This document shows, piece by piece, positions 12,181-59,180 of a DNA stretch of 64,000 nt (positions are counted from its first letter, which is position 1; each line of letters starts with the position of its first letter). Below the pieces are notes generated by a model. It was not told where the DNA came from, searched no databases, and saw nothing but the letters and a program-made list of their open reading frames with translations. Source of the DNA: Zoroaster sp. YZ-2022 (lineage: Eukaryota > Echinodermata > Asteroidea > Forcipulatida > Zoroasteridae); contig CM055816.1 in assembly GCA_029582265.1 (NCBI GenBank), forward strand, positions 38,758,466-38,822,465, in the 5' to 3' direction. The position numbers and the translations under genes are program-made.

Positions 12181-12786
12181 AGAGATCTTTTACTTCTCAG
12201 TCACCTAAAAAATTCCTAATCGCGTCAATCTAGTTTTGTTTTGTTGTTAGGGAATCGCGTTTGTCCCCATGTCGTACGATGTTTGATACAAATAAAAAAG
12301 TGGACCCTTAGTTTAATATACTGCCTTTACACTGAAGTTGTTTTTATTTATTTTTTAAGTTATTTTCTAAATTTGTTTAGACCATGCCACGCAAGACAGG
12401 TTATAGGCAAGTGGCAACCGGTTAATCTCCGACGTTAGAAGAAAATAACAACTTTCCATTCCAAATCTTGTGTCGAGTAGCTTGCTGAAGTACTGTTAAA
12501 CAATGCATTTTTTCCACTGAAGTTACACGATGAAGTTGTGGGCATATGGGCCCATGGAAACCAGGAAAAGTGGCTTTAGTTTTGTGTACTTTACGATAAG
12601 ATCGTTATACAGTCACATGTACTTTATATATCTTATAATAAGACGTCGAACGTAACTCTGTATTTCAAAACAGCCATTATCCATTATCACGAAAAGAGCC
12701 CATACTCATTGATGTAAACGTTAATGCAAACCTTGCATTAAGACTATTAAAAGGGTTATAATGGTTCTGTGACCTCCGGCAATACT

Positions 12787-15700
12787 GGGCAATACTGTAC
12801 ACAGTGGTTTCACTCCAGCTCAATGGAGTGTTGAGGTGCAGATTTCATCGAACAGCTTCCGAACTTTTGCGGTGGAAAGTCGCGCTCCCGGGCCCGGCCC
12901 CGCCTTCCCCGCCCGCGCGCAGCAGAAATGTGTTAAAACGTACATATGTAGTTAGCCGCTCGTCGACGTCGTATATCGTCTGCTCAACTTGACTCCAAGA
13001 CCATGATGTGGTGATAGTAATTAAGGTAAGAATTAATTGTATTTTCTAACCTAGATTGTTGTTGAAATTATGCCGCTACATATACATTTAGATGATGTGA
13101 GAAATTATTGAAGTCTCAAATTAATTACAGACGAGTCTGCTGTGCATATTATTGCAAACCTGCTGTGTGGAGTGTAACGTTGAGCCTGCTGACTGTACGT
13201 TAAACCGTGCCAACGTTAATGTTATTTGTTGGCGGTTCGATGCATGTTAAAGTCGACTTGTCCCCCCTCCCCCAGGGCAGGGGTGCCCTATCTAACAGTA
13301 GACTAGGCTAGAATAAGCAGTAGGGCAACAAGGGACCTTCAATCCTAACTCTGAGACAACAAAGCCAGTTGGAGGATTTTGAAAGTTTTATTGTTTTAGT
13401 GGGCCTGGCCTGCTGTGTCAATACCCTGGAGTTAGGGTTAAGACATCTCAGTGTTAGGTGGTCCCAATTTAACGTGGTGGGTGCAACTAGAGTGGGTGCT
13501 CAATGGGTCAGGGATTATCTCACGGTCGATCACTGCGTATACAATTCTGTGCTCAGTAAACTTGTTATGTTAACTCCACCATTCTGAAGTACATGTAAGG
13601 AAGTCGTCTGGTTTTGTATATCAGTCAACTTTGCAAATGTTACAGAAGGTAAAGTGTTTATAGGCTACTAACGTTATCAACATGCAGAGAGAGGGGTCCA
13701 CTGTTTTGGAGAGTGCAACTGGTGTCCCGATTGTTCGGCTGTTAAGTTCACTTTGTGATTCACGTTCCTTAATACTAATAGTAATACTAGCCTTGATACG
13801 TGATAGCCTAACTTTAAGTCATTGTTTGTAGGCCGGAGTCTAAACTATGCCTGTGATGATGATGGATTACGGTTGTTTTAATATAAAGTATTTCCCCAAA
13901 GTATTTCTTTGTCCCGCTCACTTGCGCCCCGGTATGCAACTGCCTTAGCACACACATGTAGGCATTTTCTTTTGCAAGATGGCAGAAATAGTCTTGATTT
14001 TGACGCCATCAGACATTACCTGAGGTTTCCATAGGCCTACCAGTAGTACTGGTTTCAGATTTTAATGATTCTAATTTTGAAATGTATTTATTTTGTTTCA
14101 GTTGAACCTGTATGCAAATTCATGCACCATGAACTCAAAGTAAGTCATTATAGACCTACCTGGGTTATTTCGTGCTAACTCACTCTAAGGGGTTGGCGGT
14201 GACTGTCTGTATTTTTAGATTTTTTCCAGAACACCTTTATGGGTAAAATGAATTTACAGAAAATTTTAGCTCCCAATTCCATGGCGTTTCCTGAGATATA
14301 ACCCTTAGAATTCAAAAATGTGGTCCTAACAAGGAGGAAATTATATAGGTGTTATGTGGTTGGAGAGGGGTTCAAGGTTGAAAAACCTATAGTCAGGGAG
14401 CCAGCAGGTTTTAATCTATAATTTTGAGTGCAAAAGGTTTGAAATGTGGGATATGTAGAACTGACTTGAACAAGTACAAAAGGGGTTTCTTAAGTTTGTT
14501 GAGCGGTGCGTTGGGAAGGGGAGCCCTTATAATTGCCCAAAATTCACTTTAATCATAATGCCTTGATGCATGCCAAATTTCTTCATGGATCGAAAGCCCA
14601 TTATGGTGTACTGAATAGGATTTGAGCATAAGAAAATAATACATGGTGCAAAGTCCATAAGAAAAGCCAGGTGAATTAGTACTAATTACACGTTTAATCC
14701 ATAATGACGAGTGCGAAGCATAAAACTAGTGTCCAGTGTGTACCTTACACCACGCTGGAACCAAATTTGCCTCTTAAGAAAGTTTCCGGTGGTGCGATCC
14801 ATGCTTAAGAAAGGGTCAAGGTCACTTGGAGTCGAATTAGCACAATAATCATAACATTGAGTGCAGCTTCCAATCATGTGTGGTTTAATAGTCTATCTGG
14901 GCTAATCACTGATTACATACTTAAGAGAAAGATACATGGTTGCAAGTTCAATTAAGAAGGTATTTAATTAGTGCTAATTACGTTTAATCATAATTACTAC
15001 GAATGCAAGTATAAAACCAGTGTGTACCTTACACTGTGCTATAACAAGATTTGTCATTAAGAATGTTTCTGGTGGTTGCAATCCTACTTAAGAAAAGACT
15101 ATTACGTGTATGTTGCTATACCTTGAAATGCACGAACAATGCTTTGAGGAACAAATATGGAAAACAATTATCTGCTGACCGTAAAGTCTTATGGACGCTT
15201 AGATCCGACAGGAGCCTGTCAGGAGGGCGGCTGCCATGGCTGGAGCCGTCGCATATCAACCTTTTATCTAACGGGCCGTGGGTAGACAAAGGGTTGGTGT
15301 GCGGTAACCCCCGGCTATGAGCCGCCTATGAAGGACCTCGTCAATTATTCTCTATGTACCTTGTCTGAATTGATGTGTCTCTCTATTCATCGTTCCACAT
15401 TGACACACATGAAGCGTACCATTCGATTAATGAATATGATTTCCTTTCTCCGGTCCCATTCATTTATGTGGTGATCTCCTGGCACATTTTCGAAGCCTCC
15501 AGACACTACAATTTGTTCATGCTCAATGAATGAGTTCTTTCCAGCAGTCACCAATGAGTCAATAATGGACCCGCACAGAAACCTGAGACGAGCCGCTGAT
15601 GCCACCCTCGAAAGACACGGAATTTGACCCGATAAGAAACAATGTCCAGTCTTGCCTCACAAATTATTGTGCGTTAATTTGTGTCAATTCACATAAATTT

Positions 15701-15925
15701 AATCCCTGAAAAATATAATTTCAGAAGTCAACAGTAAGTCTAATATGGACAGAAACCATCAGTCAAGGACTGTGAAAAGATATAAACGAGGTGCAGAGAA
15801 GAAAGAATACATCATCTCTGGTCCAGGCAACGTCGCCCAATTATCAGCGATGCTCTGAAATCTGCTTACCTCTTTCAAAAGAGACTGCTTCCTTCTTACT
15901 CAACGAATGGCAGAAACCAGCATGC
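12787..15925. repeat. 4.64-kb unit, truncated indel-rich copy 2
   Basis: It matches 8146 to about 11242 almost throughout but has a single-base insertion or deletion every few tens of bases, often in homopolymers. It stops abruptly at the N gap, in the middle of the PIN-like ORF (CAGAAACCAGCATGC). The pattern is more like uncorrected long-read sequence or an unmerged haplotype than like normal divergence, where substitutions would dominate. Confidence 0.75.
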
Positions 15926-16425
15926 NNNNNNNNNNNNNNNNNNNNNNNNNNNNNNNNNNNNNNNNNNNNNNNNNNNNNNNNNNNNNNNNNNNNNNNNNNN
16001 NNNNNNNNNNNNNNNNNNNNNNNNNNNNNNNNNNNNNNNNNNNNNNNNNNNNNNNNNNNNNNNNNNNNNNNNNNNNNNNNNNNNNNNNNNNNNNNNNNNN
16101 NNNNNNNNNNNNNNNNNNNNNNNNNNNNNNNNNNNNNNNNNNNNNNNNNNNNNNNNNNNNNNNNNNNNNNNNNNNNNNNNNNNNNNNNNNNNNNNNNNNN
16201 NNNNNNNNNNNNNNNNNNNNNNNNNNNNNNNNNNNNNNNNNNNNNNNNNNNNNNNNNNNNNNNNNNNNNNNNNNNNNNNNNNNNNNNNNNNNNNNNNNNN
16301 NNNNNNNNNNNNNNNNNNNNNNNNNNNNNNNNNNNNNNNNNNNNNNNNNNNNNNNNNNNNNNNNNNNNNNNNNNNNNNNNNNNNNNNNNNNNNNNNNNNN
16401 NNNNNNNNNNNNNNNNNNNNNNNNN
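15926..16425. other. Assembly gap, 500 N
   Basis: Exactly 500 consecutive N: a placeholder for a gap of unknown true size. Nothing can be annotated across it. Confidence 0.99.
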
Positions 16426-17460
16426 GAAATTGTTTTTATAGTCATTTTCTTAAATCTTCATTAATAAAAGTGAGTAATTACTTGCAAGTAATTGTTTTTC
16501 CCAGTAGTTAGTAAAAGCAATTGCTAAGTGATTTTAAGCACCATTGGAGAGATTAGTACCTTGCTTGGAAGGCTATATAAATAAACCAGACCTTTTACTA
16601 ATGACTTGTAGCACTTAAGCAATATTTTTACAAGATACTAAATGAGGAGCTTACGCATTGCTAACACTTGCATGTTGCATTACTTCCTGCCATCATGGCC
16701 GAGTTTATGCATGTAAAGGAAACATGAAAAAGGTGTACAATGAAAGAATAAATCGATGAAGTCAACCTACCAGATACCGGGAAATTATTTCGGTTCAATT
16801 TTGAAAATTTTGGGAGTGGCTAGCAGCAGTCGAAGGATTGGTTTGAAAACCAGCAGAAATGGCGCATGGCATCTTCGTAATAGTCGGGTTTTCATCCCCT
16901 TGAAGATGTTGTGGCTAGATCTTGTCTCTATGGAACCAAAACAATCTTCCTATTTCTAAGTTTGCATTCCATCAGTTTTCTTTCTTCACTTGACTTTTCA
17001 TGTTTGCTATCTTTTCAAAATTTGCTTGTCATCCATGGTTTACCTGTGTTGGTAGCAATTGACATTTGTGCTTTTTTAAGTGCATTTACCTCATGTCTTT
17101 TACCCCCGGCAACTGGCTTTTCTCGATTAGAACAGGGCACTTTTGATTATACTAACGAACAGTTCGTTCAAAGATTGCTCACTATTTGTACCACTCCCCA
17201 CCCTTCGGCAGCATCCATGTTGCTAACATTACGCCTCATATACAACCACTTGGTTAATCGGAACCGACCTCCCATCATTGTTGTTATACCCATAAGCAAT
17301 TGCTAACCCACCCAAGCAACAGGTGCTAGTCAAAGAAGAAGGTTATTTATACATTTTTAAGCAATTGCTTAACCTTGAGCTTTTACTTGTTAAGCAATTG
17401 CTATTGCTTGAGCTTTTACTAGATAAGCAATTGCTAACTTTTATTTATCCGGCCCATTAA
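16426..17460. repeat. Repeat region bounded by AAGCAATTGCTT palindromes
   Basis: The palindrome AAGCAATTGCTT or close variants occurs at about 16513-16524 and repeatedly at 17293-17435, on both sides of a non-repetitive core (16600-17280). This suggests a DNA-transposon derivative with degenerate ends. The core has open frames but no domain I recognise. Confidence 0.4.
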
Positions 17461-17826
17461 GCATTCTTGTACAAGCAGTTTTGCCATCATGATTAATACT
17501 GTACCTTACAGTAAACATTTCATTGACAATTGTCACATCCCCTTGAAGATCTGTGTTTTTGAATATTTCACCTGTTTATGGGCAATTTGCAATTTCGTTT
17601 AAAACTATGAAACCGCGAACAAAATTGTTTAAAACGAAATTTTAACAAAATGTGGTTTAAAATAAGTGTCTATCTATTTTTTTCGAGGGGCCTGTAAAAA
17701 TTAACCCTTGGGAACTGTATTGCAGTAAAACATTGCATTGTATTTACAGACTGATGCGCAGAGTTTCAAAAGAAGCAGTATCCTAGAAGGAATCCCCTGA
17801 TATATGTACGAAGATTTTACTTATAG

Positions 17827-18828
17827 GCCCTCACCCATAGCGATCACCAGTTGCGTATGGTTGGGTGAATAAAAAATAGTGGTCATAAGTTCCAAACGCA
17901 ACCCACACGCAATCAATAGGTTTTATAGGTTTGAAGTACGCAATACACGCAGGTGATCGCAGACACACGCAGAGTAAGTTCAGAAATTTCGAACATGTTC
18001 AATAATTCTTCGCGAATGCCTGCGATCAATTTATACGCAACAGGGACGTTGATGCACGAAACACGATCGTAATACGATCGCAACAGGTACGCAACTCATA
18101 AGTTATGAACGGTGATCGCAGGTCCAAATTTGAGGTATCTGGCCAGGTTTTGGTAGAAGTGTACATACAGAATGTGTTTGCGTACCTGTTAAGATCATGT
18201 TAGATCGTGTTATGCCTGTTGCAATCCTGTTGTGTGTGTAGCGTACCCCCAACCTATTATATATTCAGCGTATCTCCAACGGGCGCCCGCATTCAACCCT
18301 ATTAGTTGCGTGAGTTTTGCGTGTTAGTTGCGCAATACATGCGTGTTGAGAAATGGTATAAAATAGTGGGCATTTTCAGATCGGCGTCAGTTGTTGGTGG
18401 ACCCCTGAGGACAACATGGAGCGCCCTTGCTGTTATTGGGACATCAGTTTAATCTGTCCAATTTAGCACCCAAATACATACAGAATAGATTTTTATCACG
18501 TGACCGATATTCGCAACTAGCACGCAAATCAGCACGCAGGTCCAACGCAACTTGTAAGTTTTGAACCCAACCTGTGGAAAGTTCTACACGCAACTCACAC
18601 GCAACTCGCACGCAACTCGTACGCAGGTGATCGCAGATATTGGGGATCATAAGTTCAGTTCTGCAACCACATCAGCAACCCACACGCAACCCACACGCAA
18701 CTCAGCGCAACCCATAGGTTGAATAGGTTGAAATTGACAAATTGTTGACTTTAATAGTGTTTTGGTGCGTATAAAAATATTTTTTACACGCAACTCATAG
18801 GTTTCAGCATACGCTATGGTGTGAGGGC
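17827..18828. mobile_element. ~1-kb non-autonomous DNA transposon
   Basis: The terminal inverted repeats GCCCTCACCCATAGCG (17827) and CGCTATGGTGTGAGGGC (ending 18828) flank a non-coding interior. Inside are many short ACGCAACTC/ACGCAACC units on one side and GTTGCGT or TGTTGCG units on the other, so much of the interior is self-complementary. Confidence 0.75.
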
Positions 18829-19245
18829 ACCATTACACGTGCATAACGCGCACTAAATGCGCCAATAAAGAAAACGTGCGAATCTCGTTATGATTACATT
18901 GAATACAACCAATTACATTATAAATTGTTAAAGTGACCTATAGTATACAGTATCAACTCCTTCGCAGTGACCTGCCTGCTACGGACTAAGTGAGTGCTTA
19001 ACCATTTACGTATTTTAAGCTGACAAAGATTTAAAAAGGGAGTAATTTCCCTTTATAATATATTCTAAGGAAGATTTATGCGGTCATTAAATTCTATACA
19101 TTGCTCACACGTGCAAATTCAATTTTAGGTGTTTGTACTTTTTAATACCCCCAATATTCTACAAGGGTAAGTCAATGTTTTTGAAAACATATTTATATTT
19201 TTGATAAAGTTTTTGATAATGTTGTTCATTCTACTCACCTAGAAG

Positions 19246-54546
<35,301 letters not shown>

Positions 54547-55315
54547 CTTGTTGAAACTCAAGTGGGTCACTTGGTAACACTCGAAATAATTTTACTCAAC
54601 GAAGTGATGTCCACAACAACATGTCCAACACTAACATAAAAACGCACTTACGCGTTACTGTTGTTATGCATCTGCTCGTGTTGCATCCATGAGCATGCTC
54701 AATGCAGCAGGAACTATCAAGTTGTCGTTGGATGAACATACACGCTTTAGGGAATGTTTCACACGGAGGATGTGCGTGGTAATTCCTCATAGACTTGTAC
54801 ACACAATTGCAATGACCAACAATTTCCTTGTACACAAGTAAATGGGGAATTTCACGCGCAACACTCCCTAAAGCGTGTATTGCCAAAGTGAGTGAGGACA
54901 AAACCATTATGCAGTCAGGGTGATTATTTCTTCGTGGGGGTGGGGGTGGGTTGTCGACGACGTCATCGTGAACACCATTAGTTAGGAGTACACGTGTGCT
55001 TTTGGTGCACATAAAGTGTTATCTCGATGGAAATTGTCTTATTTGTACAAACATCGTGAATTATCTATAAATATTAAAGGATTCATTTTCAGGAGGGATT
55101 TTACCTAAGACAAAGTTATAAAACTCATATTTTGCAAACAAAAAGAGATTTAATGAACTGTTCGGTTGATCGATAGTGTCTTCAAGCAGCCATGCATTAA
55201 ATGAGCCAAGCTTCCAATGAGTATTTGGATGATTTGACTTCTTTATGGTACACATAGTTCAAATATTTCTGTTATAAAATTAGAGAGAGAAAAAAAACAA
55301 TTGTTGTCCATCAAA
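54547..55315. other. Upstream region of the receptor gene
   Basis: The 5' flank of the receptor's first coding exon. It should contain the 5' UTR and promoter, but I cannot point to a convincing TATA box or initiator. Nothing else recognised. Confidence 0.4.
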
Positions 55316-55495
55316 AAGAGGGTTTGATCGTACCCCCAAACCACCCGTCCCCTATAGTGACACGCATGATTTATAGCCCCTTAACACTATTGATATTCTC
55401 CAACAATATAATTATCACAGTAGCTCTATATCACTTGACACGCAATCATTATAGCCACCCAGCATGTAGAAGTTGTCACGCAGATGTTTTAAATT

Positions 55496-55848
55496 TTAAT
55501 AATAATAATAATGTGTGGACTTATATAGCGCACGTATCCACCAACTGAGTGGTGCTCAAGGCGCATTATATTATTACCCCTGCTCATAAGGCTCATAAAT
55601 CATTCCTGAAACCATCTCAGCTCCCTGGGGAGTATACAGCTCAATTGCTGCCATTACAGCGCATATAGGGCTAATCAACCAACTCTGCCCTCACAGGTAC
55701 CCATTTAACCCCTGGGTGGAGAGAAGCAATTATGGTTAAGTGTCTTGCTCAAGGACACAAGTGTCACGGCTGGGTTTCGAACCCACATTCTGCTACTAAC
55801 ACCAGAATGTTGAGTCCGGTAAGCTAGACCGCTCGGCCACGACACTCC
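55496..55848 (-). mobile_element. tRNA-derived SINE, copy 4 (most complete)
   Basis: On the minus strand it begins with a tRNA-like head holding the A box TGGCCGAGCGGTCTA and B box GGGTTCGAAACCC, with a long variable arm as in tRNA-Leu/Ser. The body and a GTGCGCTATATAAGTCCAC...(ATT)n tail follow. The tail resembles that of the LINE at 50.4 kb (TGTGCGCGCTAAAAATC...ATT), a likely partner for mobilisation. It is flanked by a ~79-bp direct repeat (55419-55497 and 55849-55927). Confidence 0.9.
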
Positions 55849-56159
55849 AGTAGCTCTGTATCACTTGACACGCAATCATTTTAGCCACCCAGCGTGTAGA
55901 AGTTGTCACGCAGGTTTTTTTAAATTTCGCAAAGTGTCATAAGCACATAATAAAATCATATAGATATACGCTGCTATTGGTCACGTGAATAATGCTAAAA
56001 TACTAACTTATTGCTTCGGGCCCAATTTCATAAAGCCACTAAGCAGCTGATTTGTTGCTTACTGTACTGGTTTTTTATTCCATAGCGCTGCTAACCGTTA
56101 AGCATAGAGAAAAGCATGCTAACTTGCCGGCCGTTATTGCTAGCAAATACAAATACAAT

Positions 56160-57950
56160 CCATGGTGAACGCGCACGCGCCGCTCTGAATTTTCTTGCTA
56201 ACCTGTGAAATAAGCTTATGTTTAAAGACCATACAAAATGGCAAATATTTTCAACTCTATTTTCTATATTCAACTCTATATTTTCAACACTATAAAAGTA
56301 GGTAATTCTAAGTAGGTATAACCAAAAATAAGACTTCCATTATTTTTTTAACTCTTTATTAAAAAACCTATGAAAATGTACTTTTTTTACTCTTTAAAAA
56401 ACCTATGAAAATGTACTTCGCCACTACCGCGAACGTCAGGAAATGAAACAAATGACTGTAGAACAGCCTTACAATCTCAAAAAACTGATGTGATTTGTTT
56501 GTGATAAAAGCCAGTTGCTGGTATTAAATTTAAAATTGCCATTGTGAGCTTTTGACAGAAGCTATCTTCATGTAAATTAAAGTAAACCCGGTACATGGTC
56601 TATACTTTATCAAAATAAGTCGATTGTAAATTACCTTTTAGATTTCATCAGCAAAATTCGAGGAATTTGGTTTGTTTTAAAATTAAATTTAATACCCCCA
56701 AAGCTTCAGCAACATTTTGATACCAAAATGATCTGTGACCACCTGCGACCTGTGATTTTGCAGCTATTTTTGTAAACCCCATCCCAACAAATTTGAACCT
56801 TTTTTATAACTCGACTGTGAGCAGCGCGCGCGGCACAGTGAAACTGACAGTACTTAATTATTCCCTTGCGGCTTCCGCTACGTAAACAAAGACAAGTCAT
56901 GGTCTATATTTTATCAAAATCAAGTCGATTGTAAATTAGCTTTTGGATTTCATCAGCAAAATCCGAGGAATTTGGTAAAAGAAATTACAAAATATAGCTT
57001 GTTTCTGTTCCAGCTATGGTGAAACCAAAATTAGCTGCGACCACCTGCAACCTGTGATTTTGTAGCTATTTATGTAATTCCCATCTCAACAAATTTGAAC
57101 CTTTTTTATTGATCAGGGCGCGCCGCACAATGAAATTAACATGACTTAGTTATTCCCTCTCGGTTTCCGTTACGTAAACAAAGAGTAGTCTTGCGAAACG
57201 ACTGCTGTGATAAACGATTGTGCAGTTAATATTGTTATATTGATAGTGGAAATCAAGACCTATCTAAAAAGTAATATTCCGTCAGTGAGCCCCTACTCTA
57301 TTGGTAAATTCACAAAACAAAAATGATCACAGATTTACATGGAACGTATTGGTGTTAAATTGATCATGGTATCAAACATGGATGGAATAATTGGGTCTCA
57401 TGTGTTATCAAATTCATGTGTCCAAAATTAATTGATGTCCCTCCAGAAACAAAAACAAATCAACATACAAATGTATACGAAACATCTGAATGCATTTTCA
57501 TTATTTTCTCGAATAATGACACATAATAAACTGAAACTGGTTGTTTAATGTTGTTGATTCAAATAAAGTAAGAATACTTTTAGAAATATTTTACAAGCAT
57601 TACCAATAGTGTGCAATGGATTTAAATCACAAACGTGTTTAGTGATAATTTTATCCTTAAAATAATAATATTTACAGCCGTAACACATACACTCGATTAG
57701 TGTAATTTAAAACTAGCAAAAACGCAGTTGATGCTATAAAGCGTGAGTTATCAGCGGTCCAATCAGAATTCAGTATTTTGATGACGCCATACATGTTTAA
57801 AACGCTTCCATTGACATCTGCGGGTCCGAAAACATATTTAGATGTAACATGCCTTCAAAATAATGGACAATTTAGTTCTGGCGCACTTTGGTCCCACTGT
57901 GCGTCGGGGACACTTTCACTGACCCATTTTTGATGACGTACATTTACGGG
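56160..57950. other. Gene-free region with local duplications
   Basis: Several 50-120-bp blocks repeat within 53.7-57.1 kb (for example GGAATTTGGTAAAAGAAATTAC at 53829 and 56968). After 57150 I see only AT-rich unique sequence. Confidence 0.5.
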
Positions 57951-59080
57951 AGGGCGAACGCTGTTTACTGCGGTACGTTTTGTACACAAAATTGTGTGCA
58001 GCTGCAAAAATAAGTTTACCAACTACGACTTATTTTTGAAGAAGTTTCCAAAAGGAGTACAGACCAATTGTGTTGTAAATCATCGTCATTTGATGGAGAT
58101 TATACTGAAGGAAGGTCTCGAGTCCGGCGTAAAAGCGCATAATGGTAACCTATTTTTCTTGCTTTTTACGAACAAATATTTTAAGAGCAACCGAAGTTTA
58201 AATGTCCAGGTTTTGATTTGTTGAATTTTATTGTCAGGAAAGTTAATCTCACTGCAAAATGTGTCCAAATTGTTCTTGCTTTGTGCCGATAAAAAATAAT
58301 TATTTGGTGATCTTGCCAGTGCTGTCAACCAGATTAATATTTTGTACCATGATTCGGCCCCACGTCCACACTGCAGCACTAGCAGACACTGCAGAAACAT
58401 ACGCGCACGCACACATAATACACACACAATACACGTGTTGCATGGCGTTAATATGTCAAGGGGAATCCCGTACACACATGTACATGTACATGTACAACCA
58501 CGGACAACGCAGCGGCAGCCAGAAGGTTGTATAAGAGGGCTGTTTTTGAGCTCCCGTAAAAGTACGTCATAAAAACAGGAAAAATGTTTGCTGCCGCTAC
58601 GGGTCGCAAATGTCCAACAGACGTCGCGGATTTCAAACGCTGGAATTTTGGCTGCAAATCATGATTTCTTTCAGCAATTTCTGATTTGTTTTAATGTTTT
58701 TTGTAATAGCAATATAAATAACTAAATACATACTGAACAATTTTGAGTAAAAAAAATCAAGGCAATTTGTATGGACTTTGATAGTAATTAAAAAATAAGG
58801 TCAGTTGAAGTTGTGGTTCATTTATTAAACATTTAATACATCAGGCCTACTCAATATATGTGCTGTTTACTTATTTTTGACAAGACAACCTGGGTGGCAC
58901 CCAAGGCAGTGCGATCACATCGCAGCTAGGTTAGTAGGGTTACGAACCCTCCTGCCACACGCAACAGGACAAACGAACAAACACACAGTATCCTAAACTA
59001 ATTTTTTCCAATTCAACTGATAAAAACATGTATGGACGAGATCACAAGCACTGAAACCTTAACATAGAATTATATGTAAA
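57951..59080. other. Region with unassigned short frames
   Basis: A short plus-strand frame at 57994-58222 (FLKKFPKGVQTN) has no complete domain. TACATGTACATGTACATGTA at about 58477-58493 is a short palindromic repeat. No gene is supported. Confidence 0.4.
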
Positions 59081-59089
59081 GCGATGTAT

Positions 59090-59180
59090 CCATGTACATA
59101 CATACATATACACTTATGCATTAATACATACACATGCATATACTTACACATAAACATACACATACGTACATACACAGATA
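59090..59180. repeat. ACATA/CATACA microsatellite
   Basis: Imperfect ACATACATACATA and CACATACGTACATACAC tract directly before a CTTCCGGTT-type repeat. Confidence 0.8.

Larger units (their letters stand above)
8146..12786. repeat. 4.64-kb tandem unit, copy 1
   Basis: The unit starts at GGGCAATACTGTACACAG and the same sequence restarts at 12787, giving a 4641-bp period. The first copy contains a GC-rich patch (8238-8280), an array of ~143-bp subrepeats (9744-10460) and the PIN-like ORF (11075-12180). I see no terminal repeats that would identify a transposon class. Confidence 0.8.

Noticed and set aside
15791..16464. Open frames spanning the N block
   Set aside because: They are almost entirely unknown bases.
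55760..55848. tRNA-Leu/Ser gene on the minus strand
   Set aside because: A and B boxes are present, but the sequence is fused to a SINE body and repeated in the window with decay; it is a tRNA-derived SINE head.
57940..58225. THAP-like zinc finger gene (YCGTFC...FPKG)
   Set aside because: The frame breaks between the two parts and the C-terminal C-x2-H pair is missing.
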